Below, one piece after another: positions 1 through 8,902 of a stretch of DNA of 64,000 nt (positions are counted from its first letter, which is position 1; every line of letters begins with the position of its first letter). Source of the DNA: Entophlyctis helioformis (Eukaryota > Chytridiomycota > Chytridiomycetes > Chytridiales > Chytriomycetaceae); contig JAHLKH010000006.1 in the NCBI GenBank assembly GCA_025526915.1, positions 186,001 to 250,000 of the forward strand, in the 5' to 3' direction. The notes under the pieces are model-generated. The model saw only the letters and a program-made list of their open reading frames with translations. It was not told the origin of the DNA and ran no database searches. The position numbers and the translations under genes are program-made.

Positions 1-474
1 CTGTTTACCACGGGCGATGTCACCATGCTCAACGCAGCGGTCGCCTACTACTCTGCGACGGACCTGCTTATCTCGGTTATCGATGTATTGCTCATCGGTC
101 GTCTGTGGACCCTCAACAAGCAAATGACGTCGGGTCTCGGTCGCAAATCCGAGCTCGTCAAGCCGCTCTTCTTCTACTTCTCGATCGTGTGTATGATGAT
201 TGTCGTGATCCTCTCCATCATCATGGCCATCCTCGTCGCTACGGACAACGACCCCTTCTTTGGATACATTTCGCTTCTGTTCGCCTTCCGCATCCTCTTG
301 ACGGACATCTTCTCAAATCTGATGCGAGACTCGCTTATCGAGGCCAGAATGAGCAGCACGGGCAAGTCTGGAAAAGCCCCAGGACAGACTTCAGAAAAGA
401 GCAGCGTCACCGAACCCCCCAAGATGCCTCTGAAAACGTCTGTTCGCCAGTCCCAGTCCGTTGATTCAACCTGA
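1..474 (+). CDS. 7TM paralogue A1, 3' part (cut by window edge)
   Basis: C-terminal part of a seven-transmembrane (7TM) family protein; the reading frame is open from base 1, so the 5' half lies outside the window. Visible are TM5 (TDLLISVIDVLLIGRLW), the loop ending SELVKPLFFYF, TM6, the D-PFFGY segment, TM7 and the family signature FSNLMRDSLIEAR. The polar tail ends in VRQSQSVDST, almost the same as the end of the gene at 2744-3679, so these two are sister copies (type A). Function unknown; the topology suggests a plasma- or endomembrane receptor-like protein. An AATAAA-like signal (ggaataaagc) follows at about 579. Confidence 0.8.
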   Translation: MFTTGDVTMLNAAVAYYSATDLLISVIDVLLIGRLWTLNKQMTSGLGRKSELVKPLFFYFSIVCMMIVVILSIIMAILVATDNDPFFGYISLLFAFRILLTDIFSNLMRDSLIEARMSSTGKSGKAPGQTSEKSSVTEPPKMPLKTSVRQSQSVDST

Positions 475-791
475 AGAGGAGACTGCATGTTTGTGTCTGT
501 GCCTGCGTCTCTGCGCGTCTGTGTCTCTGTGTCTCCGCCACTGTCTCTCTGGATATCTGTCTTTGTCTGTATCAAGGAATAAAGCACGCTTGTGCAATGC
601 GCCTGTACAATGCGCTTGTGCAATGCGTCACTATCGACCACCTGGCTGAGCAATGATGGGGACGTCCATTGTCTCTCTGGATTCACGAACGCAATGACGC
701 CAGAAGGGAGTTCGCGTCACGGTAATCACATTGTCAAGACACGCGCGTCGAGAACCGGGCCAAAAGCTTTCCTGCAAAACCACGCTCTGAA

Positions 792-1748
792 ATGTCTTCA
801 AATGGCACCACTGACCCTGCCACCGATGCCGGTGCCAGCGATGGCGGCATGCCCGGATTCACCTATCTGGACATCTTCATCCAGGTCTGCGTCTTTGCGA
901 CGCTGACCACCGGCATGTCTGCGTTGTGTATCGCTCTATCGTCGCGCCATCTCTATGCCAAAGCCAGGATCAGCAAGCTTCCGCTCATCGCCTCCATCGT
1001 CTGGTTTCTGTCGGCATTCTTTCTGACGCTGTCGATTATATACTCGGGCACGTTTGCCGGCACGTTTGTGTATGGCTGGCTGTCGATGGTCTGCGACATC
1101 ATCGCCCGCAGCGTCCTGCTCTGGTTCACGTACTATCGTACCTGCTCGGTCTGGGCCAACGTTCAGTTCCTCAAGTACCTGACCGGGTTTGTCCAGGCGG
1201 TGCAGCTCGGTGGATGGGCCTTTATGTTCCGCGAGCAGCTGCCAGACTCGATGTACATGACGCAGGGCGACTTGACGCGCTTCAATTATGCCGTTGGCAC
1301 GTATGCATCGACGGACCTGCTTGCCGCCGTCATCGATCTCATTCTCGTGGGGCGTCTGTGGGTCCTCAACAAGCAAATGGTAAAGTCGGGTCTCGGCCGC
1401 CAATCCGAGCTCGTCAAGCCACTCTTCTTCTATTTCTCGATCGCCTGCATGCTGATTGTCGTGATCCTCTCGATCATCATGGCCATCCTCTTCGCCACCG
1501 GCAACGACCCCTTCTTCGGATACAACACGATCCTGTTCGCATTCCGCATTCTCTTGACGGACATCTTCTCGAACCTGATGCGAGACTCGCTCATCGAGGC
1601 TCGTGCAGACAGTGCTGGTCGTCGCGCGTCGCTTGCATCTGGGTCGGAGAGCCGCCCAATGAACGATGCTGCGTCCGGATCCAAGTCGATGAGTGCCGCT
1701 CCCGCCAAGCGCCAGGTGATCAAGGCTTCGCACGCTGAAAGCAGCTGA
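792..1748 (+). CDS. 7TM paralogue B1
   Basis: Complete intronless 318-residue membrane protein. Hydrophobic segments I read: about 24-50 (IFIQVCVFATLTTGMSALCI), 65-88, 97-118, 126-150, 165-188, 205-232 and 240-262. Family motifs in order: SSRHLYAKARISKLPLIAS after TM1, LLWFTYYRT at the end of TM3, REQLPDS after TM4, STDLLAAVIDLILVGRLW as TM5, SELVKPLFFYFSIACM into TM6, and GNDPFFGYNTILFAFRILL running into DIFSNLMRDSLIEAR at the end of TM7. There is no cleavable signal peptide, so the N-terminus should be outside if the topology is GPCR-like (inference). The tail is Ser/Ala-rich with possible phosphorylation sites. Near-identical twin at 3991-4947. Function unknown. Confidence 0.88.
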   Translation: MSSNGTTDPATDAGASDGGMPGFTYLDIFIQVCVFATLTTGMSALCIALSSRHLYAKARISKLPLIASIVWFLSAFFLTLSIIYSGTFAGTFVYGWLSMVCDIIARSVLLWFTYYRTCSVWANVQFLKYLTGFVQAVQLGGWAFMFREQLPDSMYMTQGDLTRFNYAVGTYASTDLLAAVIDLILVGRLWVLNKQMVKSGLGRQSELVKPLFFYFSIACMLIVVILSIIMAILFATGNDPFFGYNTILFAFRILLTDIFSNLMRDSLIEARADSAGRRASLASGSESRPMNDAASGSKSMSAAPAKRQVIKASHAESS

Positions 1749-2438
1749 GCATCCGCTTTGGTTACCAGTCTCCTTGATCGTTCTCTTGTATGGTGTCGTT
1801 CGGCCAAGTGCGGCGTGTTGTTCTCCTGCGTACTCGGCCAAGTATATCGTTCTCCTGTGGCATATCTGCCCCAATGAAGCTGTTTCCTTCACTGATCTGG
1901 CTTGGAGTGGTCATGACGCCGCTTCTTCAAGCATCGTTGCTGAGGGTCAGAGGACCACTGGCAGTCGCACACGCATCCAGGACTGTGGCATCCAGGACTG
2001 CGACCTGACATTCGCGGCTGTGTGCGAGCCGTCTGCTGAAAGCCGCGGAGTGCACGCCACAGACAGCAAAACATGCACGCTTCAGTCGCTGCTCAGATGT
2101 GCTGCTCATGGATCGCAAGCTGGTTCGTGGTGCCAGCCTTACCGCACGCCACACAACACTCGCTGCTGTCGCACTCACGGCAGCTGGCTGCATCTTGCCA
2201 CCGACATCTGCTCTTTCAACAACGGCTGCCATGCCAGCTGCGATCCGAGTCTGCATTGATCGCAGCATGTCGATGCCAGCAATGTGTTTGGTCGGTCATT
2301 GCGTGGCCGTCCCATGTCGCTTGGCTTTGCAAGTGACGTCATCCAATGCAAGCTGGCGGCCGACCCTTCCGCGATATTCACTGGACTGGTCGAACAAGAC
2401 CGCATCTCAGCAACGCCGTCGTTATCTCGCATCAGAGC
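1749..2438. other. Duplicated non-coding spacer after B1
   Basis: About 690 bases between two 7TM genes, matched by 4948-5629. Open frames of 80-160 codons occur on both strands but have no recognisable domain and are not specially conserved between copies. I read it as 3' UTR plus the promoter of the type C gene. A 20-base stretch around 1829-1848 carrying a tatatcgttc motif also occurs in the second copy. Confidence 0.5.
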
Positions 2439-2508
2439 ATGAGCAACGAGAGAACAGCCACAGAGCAGGATGCCAGCGCAAGCCCTGTATTCACTGACAC
2501 CGACATCT
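2439..2508 (+). pseudogene. 5' fragment of a type C 7TM gene
   Basis: An ATG at 2439 opens a frame that matches the first 23 or so codons of the intact type C gene at 5630 (MSNERTATEQDASASPVF). It then diverges and runs into the upstream region of the next type A gene. The promoter region in front is also shared with the intact gene. This is what remains after the rest of a type C gene was deleted or replaced during unequal recombination in the array. Confidence 0.75.
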
Positions 2509-2743
2509 TGAGTATCCCACAACGAGCAATGAAGCGTCCCCTTCCAGCTGCACCACCAACTTGGCAGACATTCTGCGCCATCCACTTTGGCAGACATTTG
2601 CAAAATGGCACACGTGTTTTCGTCGAATCAGCTGCCAAGGTCATCTCCGAGAGCTTGTGAAACGCGACGCATTATGCAATGACTGCATAGGGTACACGGT
2701 CAGCGCGTCTACTTTCTCCGTCATTCCATTATCGTGTTTCGCC

Positions 2744-3679
2744 ATGTCAACCTCAAACAGCACCGTGGTCGATGCTCCGACGACCGACACCGGTGCTGGC
2801 ATACTGCTCTTCACTGCAACAGACATCGCTGTCCAGGTGTCCATCAATTCAGCCGTCACAAGCGGCATGTGTGCTCTGAGCATCCTCCTCTCGTCTCGCC
2901 ACCTGTACGCCAAAGTAGCCGTCTCCAAACTCCCGCTCATCGCCTCTGTCTTTTGGTTCATTTCGGCGCTCTTTGTCATGATCGCTACCGCCAAGTACGG
3001 CTCCACTCTCGGCTTTACTGAGTATATCTGGCCCGTCTTCCTCCCGGACCTCGTCTCACGCTCCGCACTCCTCTGGTTCACCTACCTTCGCACGATGGCT
3101 GTTTGGCGCGAGGCTCGATGGCTCAAGTATCTTCCGATAATCTTCCAGGCTGCACTGATCAGTGGCATGTTCTTCGTCTTCTGGGAGCAGCGTCCTGCGT
3201 CGATACTATACACCAAGGGCGATATCACCATGCTCAACGCAGCGGTCGCCTACTACGCCGCGACGGACCTGCTCATCTCGGTTATCGACATATTGCTCAT
3301 CGGTCGTCTGTGGGTCCTCAACAGGCAAATGTCTTCGGGTCTCGGCGGCAAATCTGAGCTCGTCAAGCCGCTCTTCTTCTACTTTTCGATCGTGTGTATG
3401 ATGATAACTACTCTTCTCTCTGTCGTCATGGCCGTCCTCGTTACCACCGACAAAGACCCCTACTTCGGATACAACACGCTTCTGTTCGCCTTCCGCATTC
3501 TCTTCACGGACATCTTCTCGAACCTGATGCGCGACTCGCTCATCGAAGCCAGAATGAGCAAAGCGGCCAAGTCTGTTAATACTACTGGACATACGTCGCA
3601 AAGAAGCAGCGTCACCGAACCCCCCAAGATGCCTCTGAAAACGTCTGTTCGCCAGTCCCAGTCCGCCGATGCAACCTGA
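2744..3679 (+). CDS. 7TM paralogue A2
   Basis: Intronless 311-residue 7TM family member. I start at 2744 (MSTSNSTVVDAPTTD) because it gives the same N-terminal length as the paralogues; the frame is open to 2561 but those extra codons look like spacer. All family landmarks are present: SSRHLYAKVAVSKLPLIAS, LLWFTYLRTMAVW, FWEQRPAS, YAATDLLISVIDILLIGRLW, SELVKPLFFYFSIVCMM, KDPYFGYNTLLFAFRIL and FSNLMRDSLIEARM. Two N-glycosylation-type sequons lie in the short N-terminus. Its 3' third is about as close to A1 as the B copies are to each other; its 5' end abuts a truncated type C gene. Confidence 0.87.
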   Translation: MSTSNSTVVDAPTTDTGAGILLFTATDIAVQVSINSAVTSGMCALSILLSSRHLYAKVAVSKLPLIASVFWFISALFVMIATAKYGSTLGFTEYIWPVFLPDLVSRSALLWFTYLRTMAVWREARWLKYLPIIFQAALISGMFFVFWEQRPASILYTKGDITMLNAAVAYYAATDLLISVIDILLIGRLWVLNRQMSSGLGGKSELVKPLFFYFSIVCMMITTLLSVVMAVLVTTDKDPYFGYNTLLFAFRILFTDIFSNLMRDSLIEARMSKAAKSVNTTGHTSQRSSVTEPPKMPLKTSVRQSQSADAT

Positions 3680-3990
3680 AGAGGAGACTGCAAGTTCGTG
3701 TCTCTGCGTCTCTGCGTGTCTGTGTCTCCGTGTCTCTGCCACTGTCTCTCTGGATATCTGTCTTTGTCTGTATCAAGGAATAAAGCACGCTTGTGCAATG
3801 CGCCTGTGCGGTGCGCCTGTGCAATGCGTCACTATCGACCACCTGGCTCAGCGAAAACGGGACGCCCATTGTCTCTCTGGATCACGAACGCAATGACGCC
3901 AGAAGGGAGTTCGCGTCACGGTAATCACATTGTCAAGACACGCGCGTCGAGAACCGGGCCAAAAGCTTTCCTGCAAAACCACGCTCTGAA

Positions 3991-4947
3991 ATGTCTTCAA
4001 ATGGCACCACTGACCCTGCCACCGATGCCGGTGCCAGCGATGGCGGCATGCCCGGATTCACCTATCTGGACATCTTCATCCAAGTCTGCGTCTTTGCGAC
4101 GCTGACCACCGGCATGTCTGCGTTGTGTATCGCTCTATCGTCGCGCCATCTCTATGCCAAAGCCAGGATCAGCAAGCTTCCGCTCATCGCCTCCATCGTC
4201 TGGTTTCTGTCGGCATTCTTTCTGACGCTGTCGATTATATACTCGGGCACGTTTGCCGGCACGTTTGTGTATGGCTGGCTGTCGATGGTCTGCGACATCA
4301 TCGCCCGCAGCGTCCTGCTCTGGTTCACGTACTATCGTACCTGCTCGGTCTGGGCCAACGTGCGGTTCCTCAAGTACCTGACCGGGTTTGTCCAGGCGGT
4401 TCAGCTCGGTGGATGGGCCTTTATGTTCCGCGAACAGCTGCCAGACTCGATGTACATGACGCAGGGCGACCTGACACGCTTCAATTATGCCGTTGGCACG
4501 TATGCATCGACGGACCTGCTTGCAGCCGTCATCGATCTCATTCTCGTGGGGCGTCTGTGGGTCCTCAACAAGCAAATGGTAAAGTCGGGTCTCGGCCGCC
4601 AATCCGAGCTCGTCAAGCCGCTCTTCTTCTATTTCTCGATCGCCTGCATGCTGATTGTCGTGATCCTCTCGATCATCATGGCCATCCTCTTCGCCACCGG
4701 CAACGACCCCTTCTTCGGATACAACACGATCCTGTTCTCATTCCGCATTCTCTTGACGGACATCTTCTCGAACCTGATGCGAGACTCGCTCATCGAGGCT
4801 CGTGCAGACAGTGCTGGTCGTCGCGCGTCGCTTGCATCTGGGTCGGAGAGCCGCCCAATGAACGATGCTGCGTCCGGATCCAAGTCGATGAGTGCCGCTC
4901 CCGCCAAACGCCAGGTGATCAAGGCTTCGCACGCTGAAAGCAGCTGA
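3991..4947 (+). CDS. 7TM paralogue B2
   Basis: Intronless 318-residue protein, near-identical twin of B1 with two amino-acid differences. Same topology and motifs (YLDIFIQVCVFATL at the N-terminus, SSRHLYAK, LLWFTYYRT, REQLPDSMYMTQGDL, SELVKPLFFYFSIACM, FSNLMRDSLIEAR). The Ser/Ala-rich tail ends AKRQVIKASHAESS in both copies. About 3.2 kb from B1 in the same orientation, with matching flanks on both sides, so the pair arose by tandem segmental duplication. Retention of two intact frames argues that both are expressed. Function unknown. Confidence 0.88.
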   Translation: MSSNGTTDPATDAGASDGGMPGFTYLDIFIQVCVFATLTTGMSALCIALSSRHLYAKARISKLPLIASIVWFLSAFFLTLSIIYSGTFAGTFVYGWLSMVCDIIARSVLLWFTYYRTCSVWANVRFLKYLTGFVQAVQLGGWAFMFREQLPDSMYMTQGDLTRFNYAVGTYASTDLLAAVIDLILVGRLWVLNKQMVKSGLGRQSELVKPLFFYFSIACMLIVVILSIIMAILFATGNDPFFGYNTILFSFRILLTDIFSNLMRDSLIEARADSAGRRASLASGSESRPMNDAASGSKSMSAAPAKRQVIKASHAESS

Positions 4948-5629
4948 GCATCCGCTTTGGTTACCAGTCTCCTTGATCGTTCTCTTGTAAGGCGTCGTTC
5001 AGCCAAGCACGGCGTGTTGTTCTCCTGCGTACTCGGCCAAGTATATCGTTCTCCTGTGGCATATCTGCCCCAATAAAGCTGCTTGCTTTCAATGATCTGG
5101 CTTGGAGTGGTCATGCCATCGCTTCTTCAGGCATCGTTGCTGAGGGTCAGAGGACCACTGGCAGTCGCACACGCATCCAGGACTTCGACTTTACATTCGC
5201 GGCTGTGTGCGAGCCGTCTGCTGAAAGCCGTGGAGTGCACGCCACAGACACAGCAACGCACGCACGCACGCTTCAGTCGCTGCTCAGATGCGCTGCTCAT
5301 GGATCGCAAGCTGGCTCGTTGTGCCAGCCTGACCGCACGCCACACAACACTCGCTGCTGTCGCACTCACGGCAGCTGGCTGCATCTTGCCACCGACATCT
5401 GCTCTTTCAACAACGGCTGCCATGCCAGCTGCGATCCGAGTCTGCATTGATCGCAGCATGTCGATGCCAGCAATGTGTTTGGTCGGTCATTGTGTGGCCG
5501 TCCCATGTCGCTTGGCTTTGCAAGTGACGTCATCCAATGCAAGCTGGCGGCCGACCCTTCCGCGATATTCACTGGACTGGTCGAACAAGACCGCATCTCA
5601 ACAACGCCGTCGTTATCTCGCAGCGTACG
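4948..5629. other. Duplicated non-coding spacer after B2
   Basis: Counterpart of 1749-2438. It contains a cacgcacgcacg microsatellite-like insertion near 5252-5270 that the left copy lacks. No gene supported. Confidence 0.5.
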
Positions 5630-6613
5630 ATGAGCAACGAGAGAACAGCCACAGAGCACGATGCCAGCGCAAGCCCTGTATTCACGGATATTGACGTCTT
5701 TGTGCAAGTCAGCATCCTGGCCACGCTGTGTTGTGCAATGTGCGTCGTCTGCATCACACTCTCGTCTCGCCACCTGTACTCGCGAGTGTGGTTCAGCAAG
5801 ATGCCGCTCATCTCTGCCATCTCCTGGTTTCTCTCGTCTCTCTTTCTCACGCTGGACACGCTATTGGTCGGCAACAACACCACTCGGATGAGTGCCTACA
5901 GCTGGCTGTCCTTGGTAGCCGACATCACCGCACGCAGCATGCTGCTCTGGTTCACGTACTACCGGACGCTTTCGATCTGGAGCAATGCGTGGTTCCTGCT
6001 TCCTCTCACGCTGGCTATCCAGCTCGCCCAGATCGCTGCATGGCTGTATACGGTGTACCTTAGCCTTCCGAGCGCGTTGGAGGTAACACCGGAGAGGGCA
6101 GAGGCACTTATGAATTTGTCGATCGGATTGCTTTCAGCAACAGACCTCCTCACCGGCACCATCGACTTTATCTTGATCAGCCGCATGTGGTCGCTCAACA
6201 AGAAACTCTCGCGTCTGTCCACAAGCAGACATAAGCAGTACGAGCTCGTCAAGCCGCTCTTCTTCTACTCCTCGATCGTCTGCTTGCTCCTCGTGTTTGG
6301 AATCTCGGTTGCCATGGCTGTCCTCTTCGCCACGGGCCTTGATCCTTACTTTGGGTTCAACACGACCCTGTTCGCGTTCCGGATATTCCTCACGGACATT
6401 TTCTCCAACCTGATGCGCGACTCGCTTATCGAGGCCCACGCCGAAAACAAGGCGAAAGCAGCATCGATGGAGAGCGATTCGCAGAGTACCACTGCTGATG
6501 ATACGAAAGATTCTCCATTTCGTGCTCATGCTCGTGCTGGCAATGGTAACACTGGCAATCGGTGGCGATTCATCAAGCGACCCGTTGTTGGCCAGACGCC
6601 AAAGCCCGAATGA
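5630..6613 (+). CDS. 7TM paralogue C
   Basis: Intronless 327-residue family member starting MSNERTATEHD. The upstream in-frame codons (from 5537) lie in duplicated spacer, so I reject them. The motifs are kept with more divergence: SSRHLYSRVWFSKMPLISA, LLWFTYYRTLSIW, ATDLLTGTIDFILISRMW, YELVKPLFFYSSIVC, GLDPYFGFNTTLFAFRIFL and FSNLMRDSLIEAHAEN. In place of the (R/W)EQ motif after TM4 it has YLSLPSALEV. The basic tail ends near KRPVVGQTPKPE. It resembles the 47281 gene of the distant cluster (GLDPFFGFNTTLFAFRIFL), which suggests that subtypes predate the split into two clusters. Confidence 0.86.
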   Translation: MSNERTATEHDASASPVFTDIDVFVQVSILATLCCAMCVVCITLSSRHLYSRVWFSKMPLISAISWFLSSLFLTLDTLLVGNNTTRMSAYSWLSLVADITARSMLLWFTYYRTLSIWSNAWFLLPLTLAIQLAQIAAWLYTVYLSLPSALEVTPERAEALMNLSIGLLSATDLLTGTIDFILISRMWSLNKKLSRLSTSRHKQYELVKPLFFYSSIVCLLLVFGISVAMAVLFATGLDPYFGFNTTLFAFRIFLTDIFSNLMRDSLIEAHAENKAKAASMESDSQSTTADDTKDSPFRAHARAGNGNTGNRWRFIKRPVVGQTPKPE

Positions 6614-6785
6614 ACGTGACTGTTGAGGTGTGGCTGCCACTCCTGGTATGCATAGGCACTGCAAGGCTTCATTGCACAGTCAGCACGTGGACTGCAGATC
6701 ACGCCAGACAGCGGAAACCAAGCCACGGATTCAAACAGAGGCATGCACGGCTTCATTGCACAGCACAGCGATTGGCCACCGGACA

Positions 6786-7630
6786 TCAAAGCTTGGATGC
6801 AGCAGCCTTCTTGAGCACAACAACACCGTTGGCCAGGTTGACCTTGCCCGTCTCCTTGATGCGCTGCACAAACGTCACGACGACCGTGTCGCCCTTGTCC
6901 TCTTTCCACGCGAGCGTCTCGAGCGTCTGGCCGGGGATGACGGGCGACGCGAAGCGCGCGGACATGGACACGAAGCGCGACGGGTCCGAGCCCGCGAAGC
7001 CGGCGACAATGGCGTGCGCGGCGTATCCATACGAGCACAGACCGTGCAGGATGATGCCGCCGAATCCCATCGACTTGCCGAGTTTGGGGTCCTGTCCCAG
7101 CCACGCACAGGAGCACGCAGAGATCGCAGAGATCGCAGATCACAGTGTGTCAGCAGGCAGTCACTTCACTCTGCAAGAGTCAACCAGACCAGACAGCAAG
7201 ACCAGACAGCCAGACAATCTCACAATGTGCAGCGGGTTGTAGTCGCCGTTCAGACGGTACAATGCCGCGTGGTTGGCACCAACAACGTCCGTGTGGATGT
7301 AGTCCGGGTTGCGCTGGGGCGGGTTGCCGCCGACAGGCTTCGCCACCAGGAACTTGGAGAAGCCCTTTTCAAACGTCGCGCCGAGGAACATGGACGTGGC
7401 GAACATGCGCACGTGGGGAACGCCGGCCGGGCAGACGAGCGTGTGCTCCTGCTCCATGATGATGCCCTTGCCCGTGTCCTTGATGCCGTTGACTCGCTTG
7501 GTGATGTGCCAGCCGGTGCCCGACGAGGCCGGGATGGGACGCAGGACCTCGATCGACTGCTCGGCTAGCGGATGTCGGAAGGCAGATGTGAGTCACGTGC
7601 GAGGTTGCGGAGCGTTCAAGGTCAGCACGG

Positions 7631-7666
<36 letters not shown>

Positions 7667-7974
7667 CTGTGGCAGGCAGCAGGCAAGCAAGCAAGCTCAC
7701 CGTGCACCACACGGCGCCGGTCAAACTCGGGCAGCGGCACACGGCCGCCGTGGTCGAGCATCTTGGCAAAGTCGGTGACGGTGTGCGAGTCGCCCTTGAG
7801 GCTCAGCACGAGCGGGTACGTCGGGAACGGCGACCACTTGGGGTCAAGCTCGTACGTGAGGTTGAGCTCGGCCGGCTGAGCGCCGATGGTGTGGGCGTAC
7901 AGGAGCAGGTCGCGCTGCGTCCACGACACGGGGAGCGGCTGCGCTTCGAAGCCGACGGCCTTGGCAAGCGACAT
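6786..7974 (-). CDS. Peroxisomal (R)-specific enoyl-CoA hydratase 2 (MaoC-like, PTS1)
   Basis: 306-residue double-hotdog hydratase, homologous to the hydratase-2 domain of multifunctional enzyme type 2 but encoded alone. It adds water to trans-2-enoyl-CoA to give (3R)-hydroxyacyl-CoA in peroxisomal beta-oxidation. Exons: 7974-7701, 7564-7224 and 7091-6786. The catalytic motif YRLNGDYNPLHIDP spans the second intron; the expected Asp and His fall at about residues 199 and 204. It is followed by the substrate-channel segment FGGIILHGLCSYGYAAHAIV. The last three residues are SKL, a canonical peroxisomal targeting signal 1, which fixes the C-terminus. Intron 1 contains a caggcagg run near 7629-7668. 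No dehydrogenase domain is fused upstream, so a separate (3R)-hydroxyacyl-CoA dehydrogenase is expected elsewhere. Confidence 0.9.
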
Positions 7975-8157
7975 GGCGGTGGTTGTTGTGGTGGTGGTGG
8001 TGGTGGTGGTGGTGGCGGTGGCGGTGGTGTGTGCTGCTGGCAGAGTGCAGAGTGCAGATGGCAAGCAAAGCGTGTTGTGCACCGACTGTTTATTGCACCA
8101 CCCGACACACTCACAAGCACAAGCTCACAAGCACATCCAACTCAAGCACACGCCAGA

Positions 8158-8849
8158 TCAGTACGGTCGCTGCGGCGCATACTGCGGCTGCTGCTGCATG
8201 TACTGGCCCTGCTGGCCGGGATACTGCGGCTGCTGTCCAGGCTGCGCATACATCGGCTGCGGCGCGCCGTACTGCACAGGCGCGTACGCAGGCTGCTGGG
8301 CAGCATACGGCGTCTGGTGCTGCTGCTGCGGCACGTACATGGGCTGCGCCGGTGCGCCGGTCGCGTATCCATACGCCGGCTGCGGCACAGGCTGCTGGGC
8401 AGCGTATCCGTACACGGCCGGCTGCTGGACAGGCTGCGGCGCATAGTGTTGCTGCATGACGGGCATCTGCATCTGCACCGGCGCGGGCATCGGTGCGGGC
8501 ATCGGTGCGGGCTGGTGCTGCTGGATGATCACCACCGGGCCTGACGGGATGCCCTGGACGTTGGCGCCGAGGCCGGTGGTGGCACGGAACTGCATCACGA
8601 CGCGCAGCTCGCCGCACGGCTCGCCCGACGTGGGACGCACGACCGGCACCCAGGCGTCAAACATGCCCGCCTGGAACGTGGCATGGCATCAATCGCCTGT
8701 TCACACCACGCTTGTAGGCTCTGAAGCCATTCGTGGACCCCAAGGCATAGCAAAACAGCTGCACTGTAGTCGCCCGACAAGGATGAACGCATCCTCTCGT
8801 TGCTTTCCTTTCTTCTGCGGCAACTCACGGGCATCATGGCAGCCATCAT
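8158..8849 (-). CDS. Pro/Gln/Tyr-rich tail protein with remnant of a C2-like domain
   Basis: The main exon (8670-8158) encodes an end resembling the last strand of a C2 domain (VVRPTSGEPCGELRVVMQF). About 120 residues rich in Pro, Gln, Ala and Tyr follow, with repeats of the QQPAYGYA / PQYPGQQ type, ending QYAPQRPY. A short first exon at 8849-8829 (MMAAMMP) with a gtgagt donor gives an in-frame 177-residue product; this is my best guess. Plant SRC2-like and fungal C2 proteins have an N-terminal C2 followed by such a tail, but only about 230 bases separate this gene from the next one, too little for the missing two thirds of a C2. The N-terminus is therefore either truncated or mis-modelled. 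Confidence 0.5.
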
Positions 8850-8902
8850 AAAACACATTCAATACATTGACAGCGTGCATGCCGTGACAGAGCCAAGTGC
8901 CG

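Larger units (their letters stand above)
1..2508. repeat. Segmental tandem duplication, left copy
   Basis: The whole stretch is matched by 3205-5700 at an offset of about 3.2 kb. It contains the end of a type A 7TM gene, a complete type B gene, a shared non-coding block and the first codons of a type C gene. The type B proteins of the two copies differ at only two residues out of 318 (Q/R in the WANV-FLKYL motif and A/S in the ILF-FRILL motif), so the duplication is recent or kept homogeneous by gene conversion. Similarity stops abruptly near 2508, inside the type C gene. Confidence 0.9.
3205..5700. repeat. Segmental tandem duplication, right copy
   Basis: Second copy of the unit described at 1-2508: 3' half of type A, type B gene, spacer, and the start of type C. 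Here the type C gene is complete and continues to 6613. Small indels distinguish the copies, for example in the CT-rich 3' UTR of type A near 3690-3760. Confidence 0.9.

Noticed and set aside
792..1748. Microbial-type rhodopsin
   Set aside because: No conserved Lys in TM7 and none of the TM3 carboxylate pattern; all copies instead share polar FSN-MRDSL after TM7.
1749..2497. Genes in the duplicated spacers (frames of 130-200 codons)
   Set aside because: The frames in the two duplicate copies differ in start and length, and no domain or hydrophobic signal is kept.
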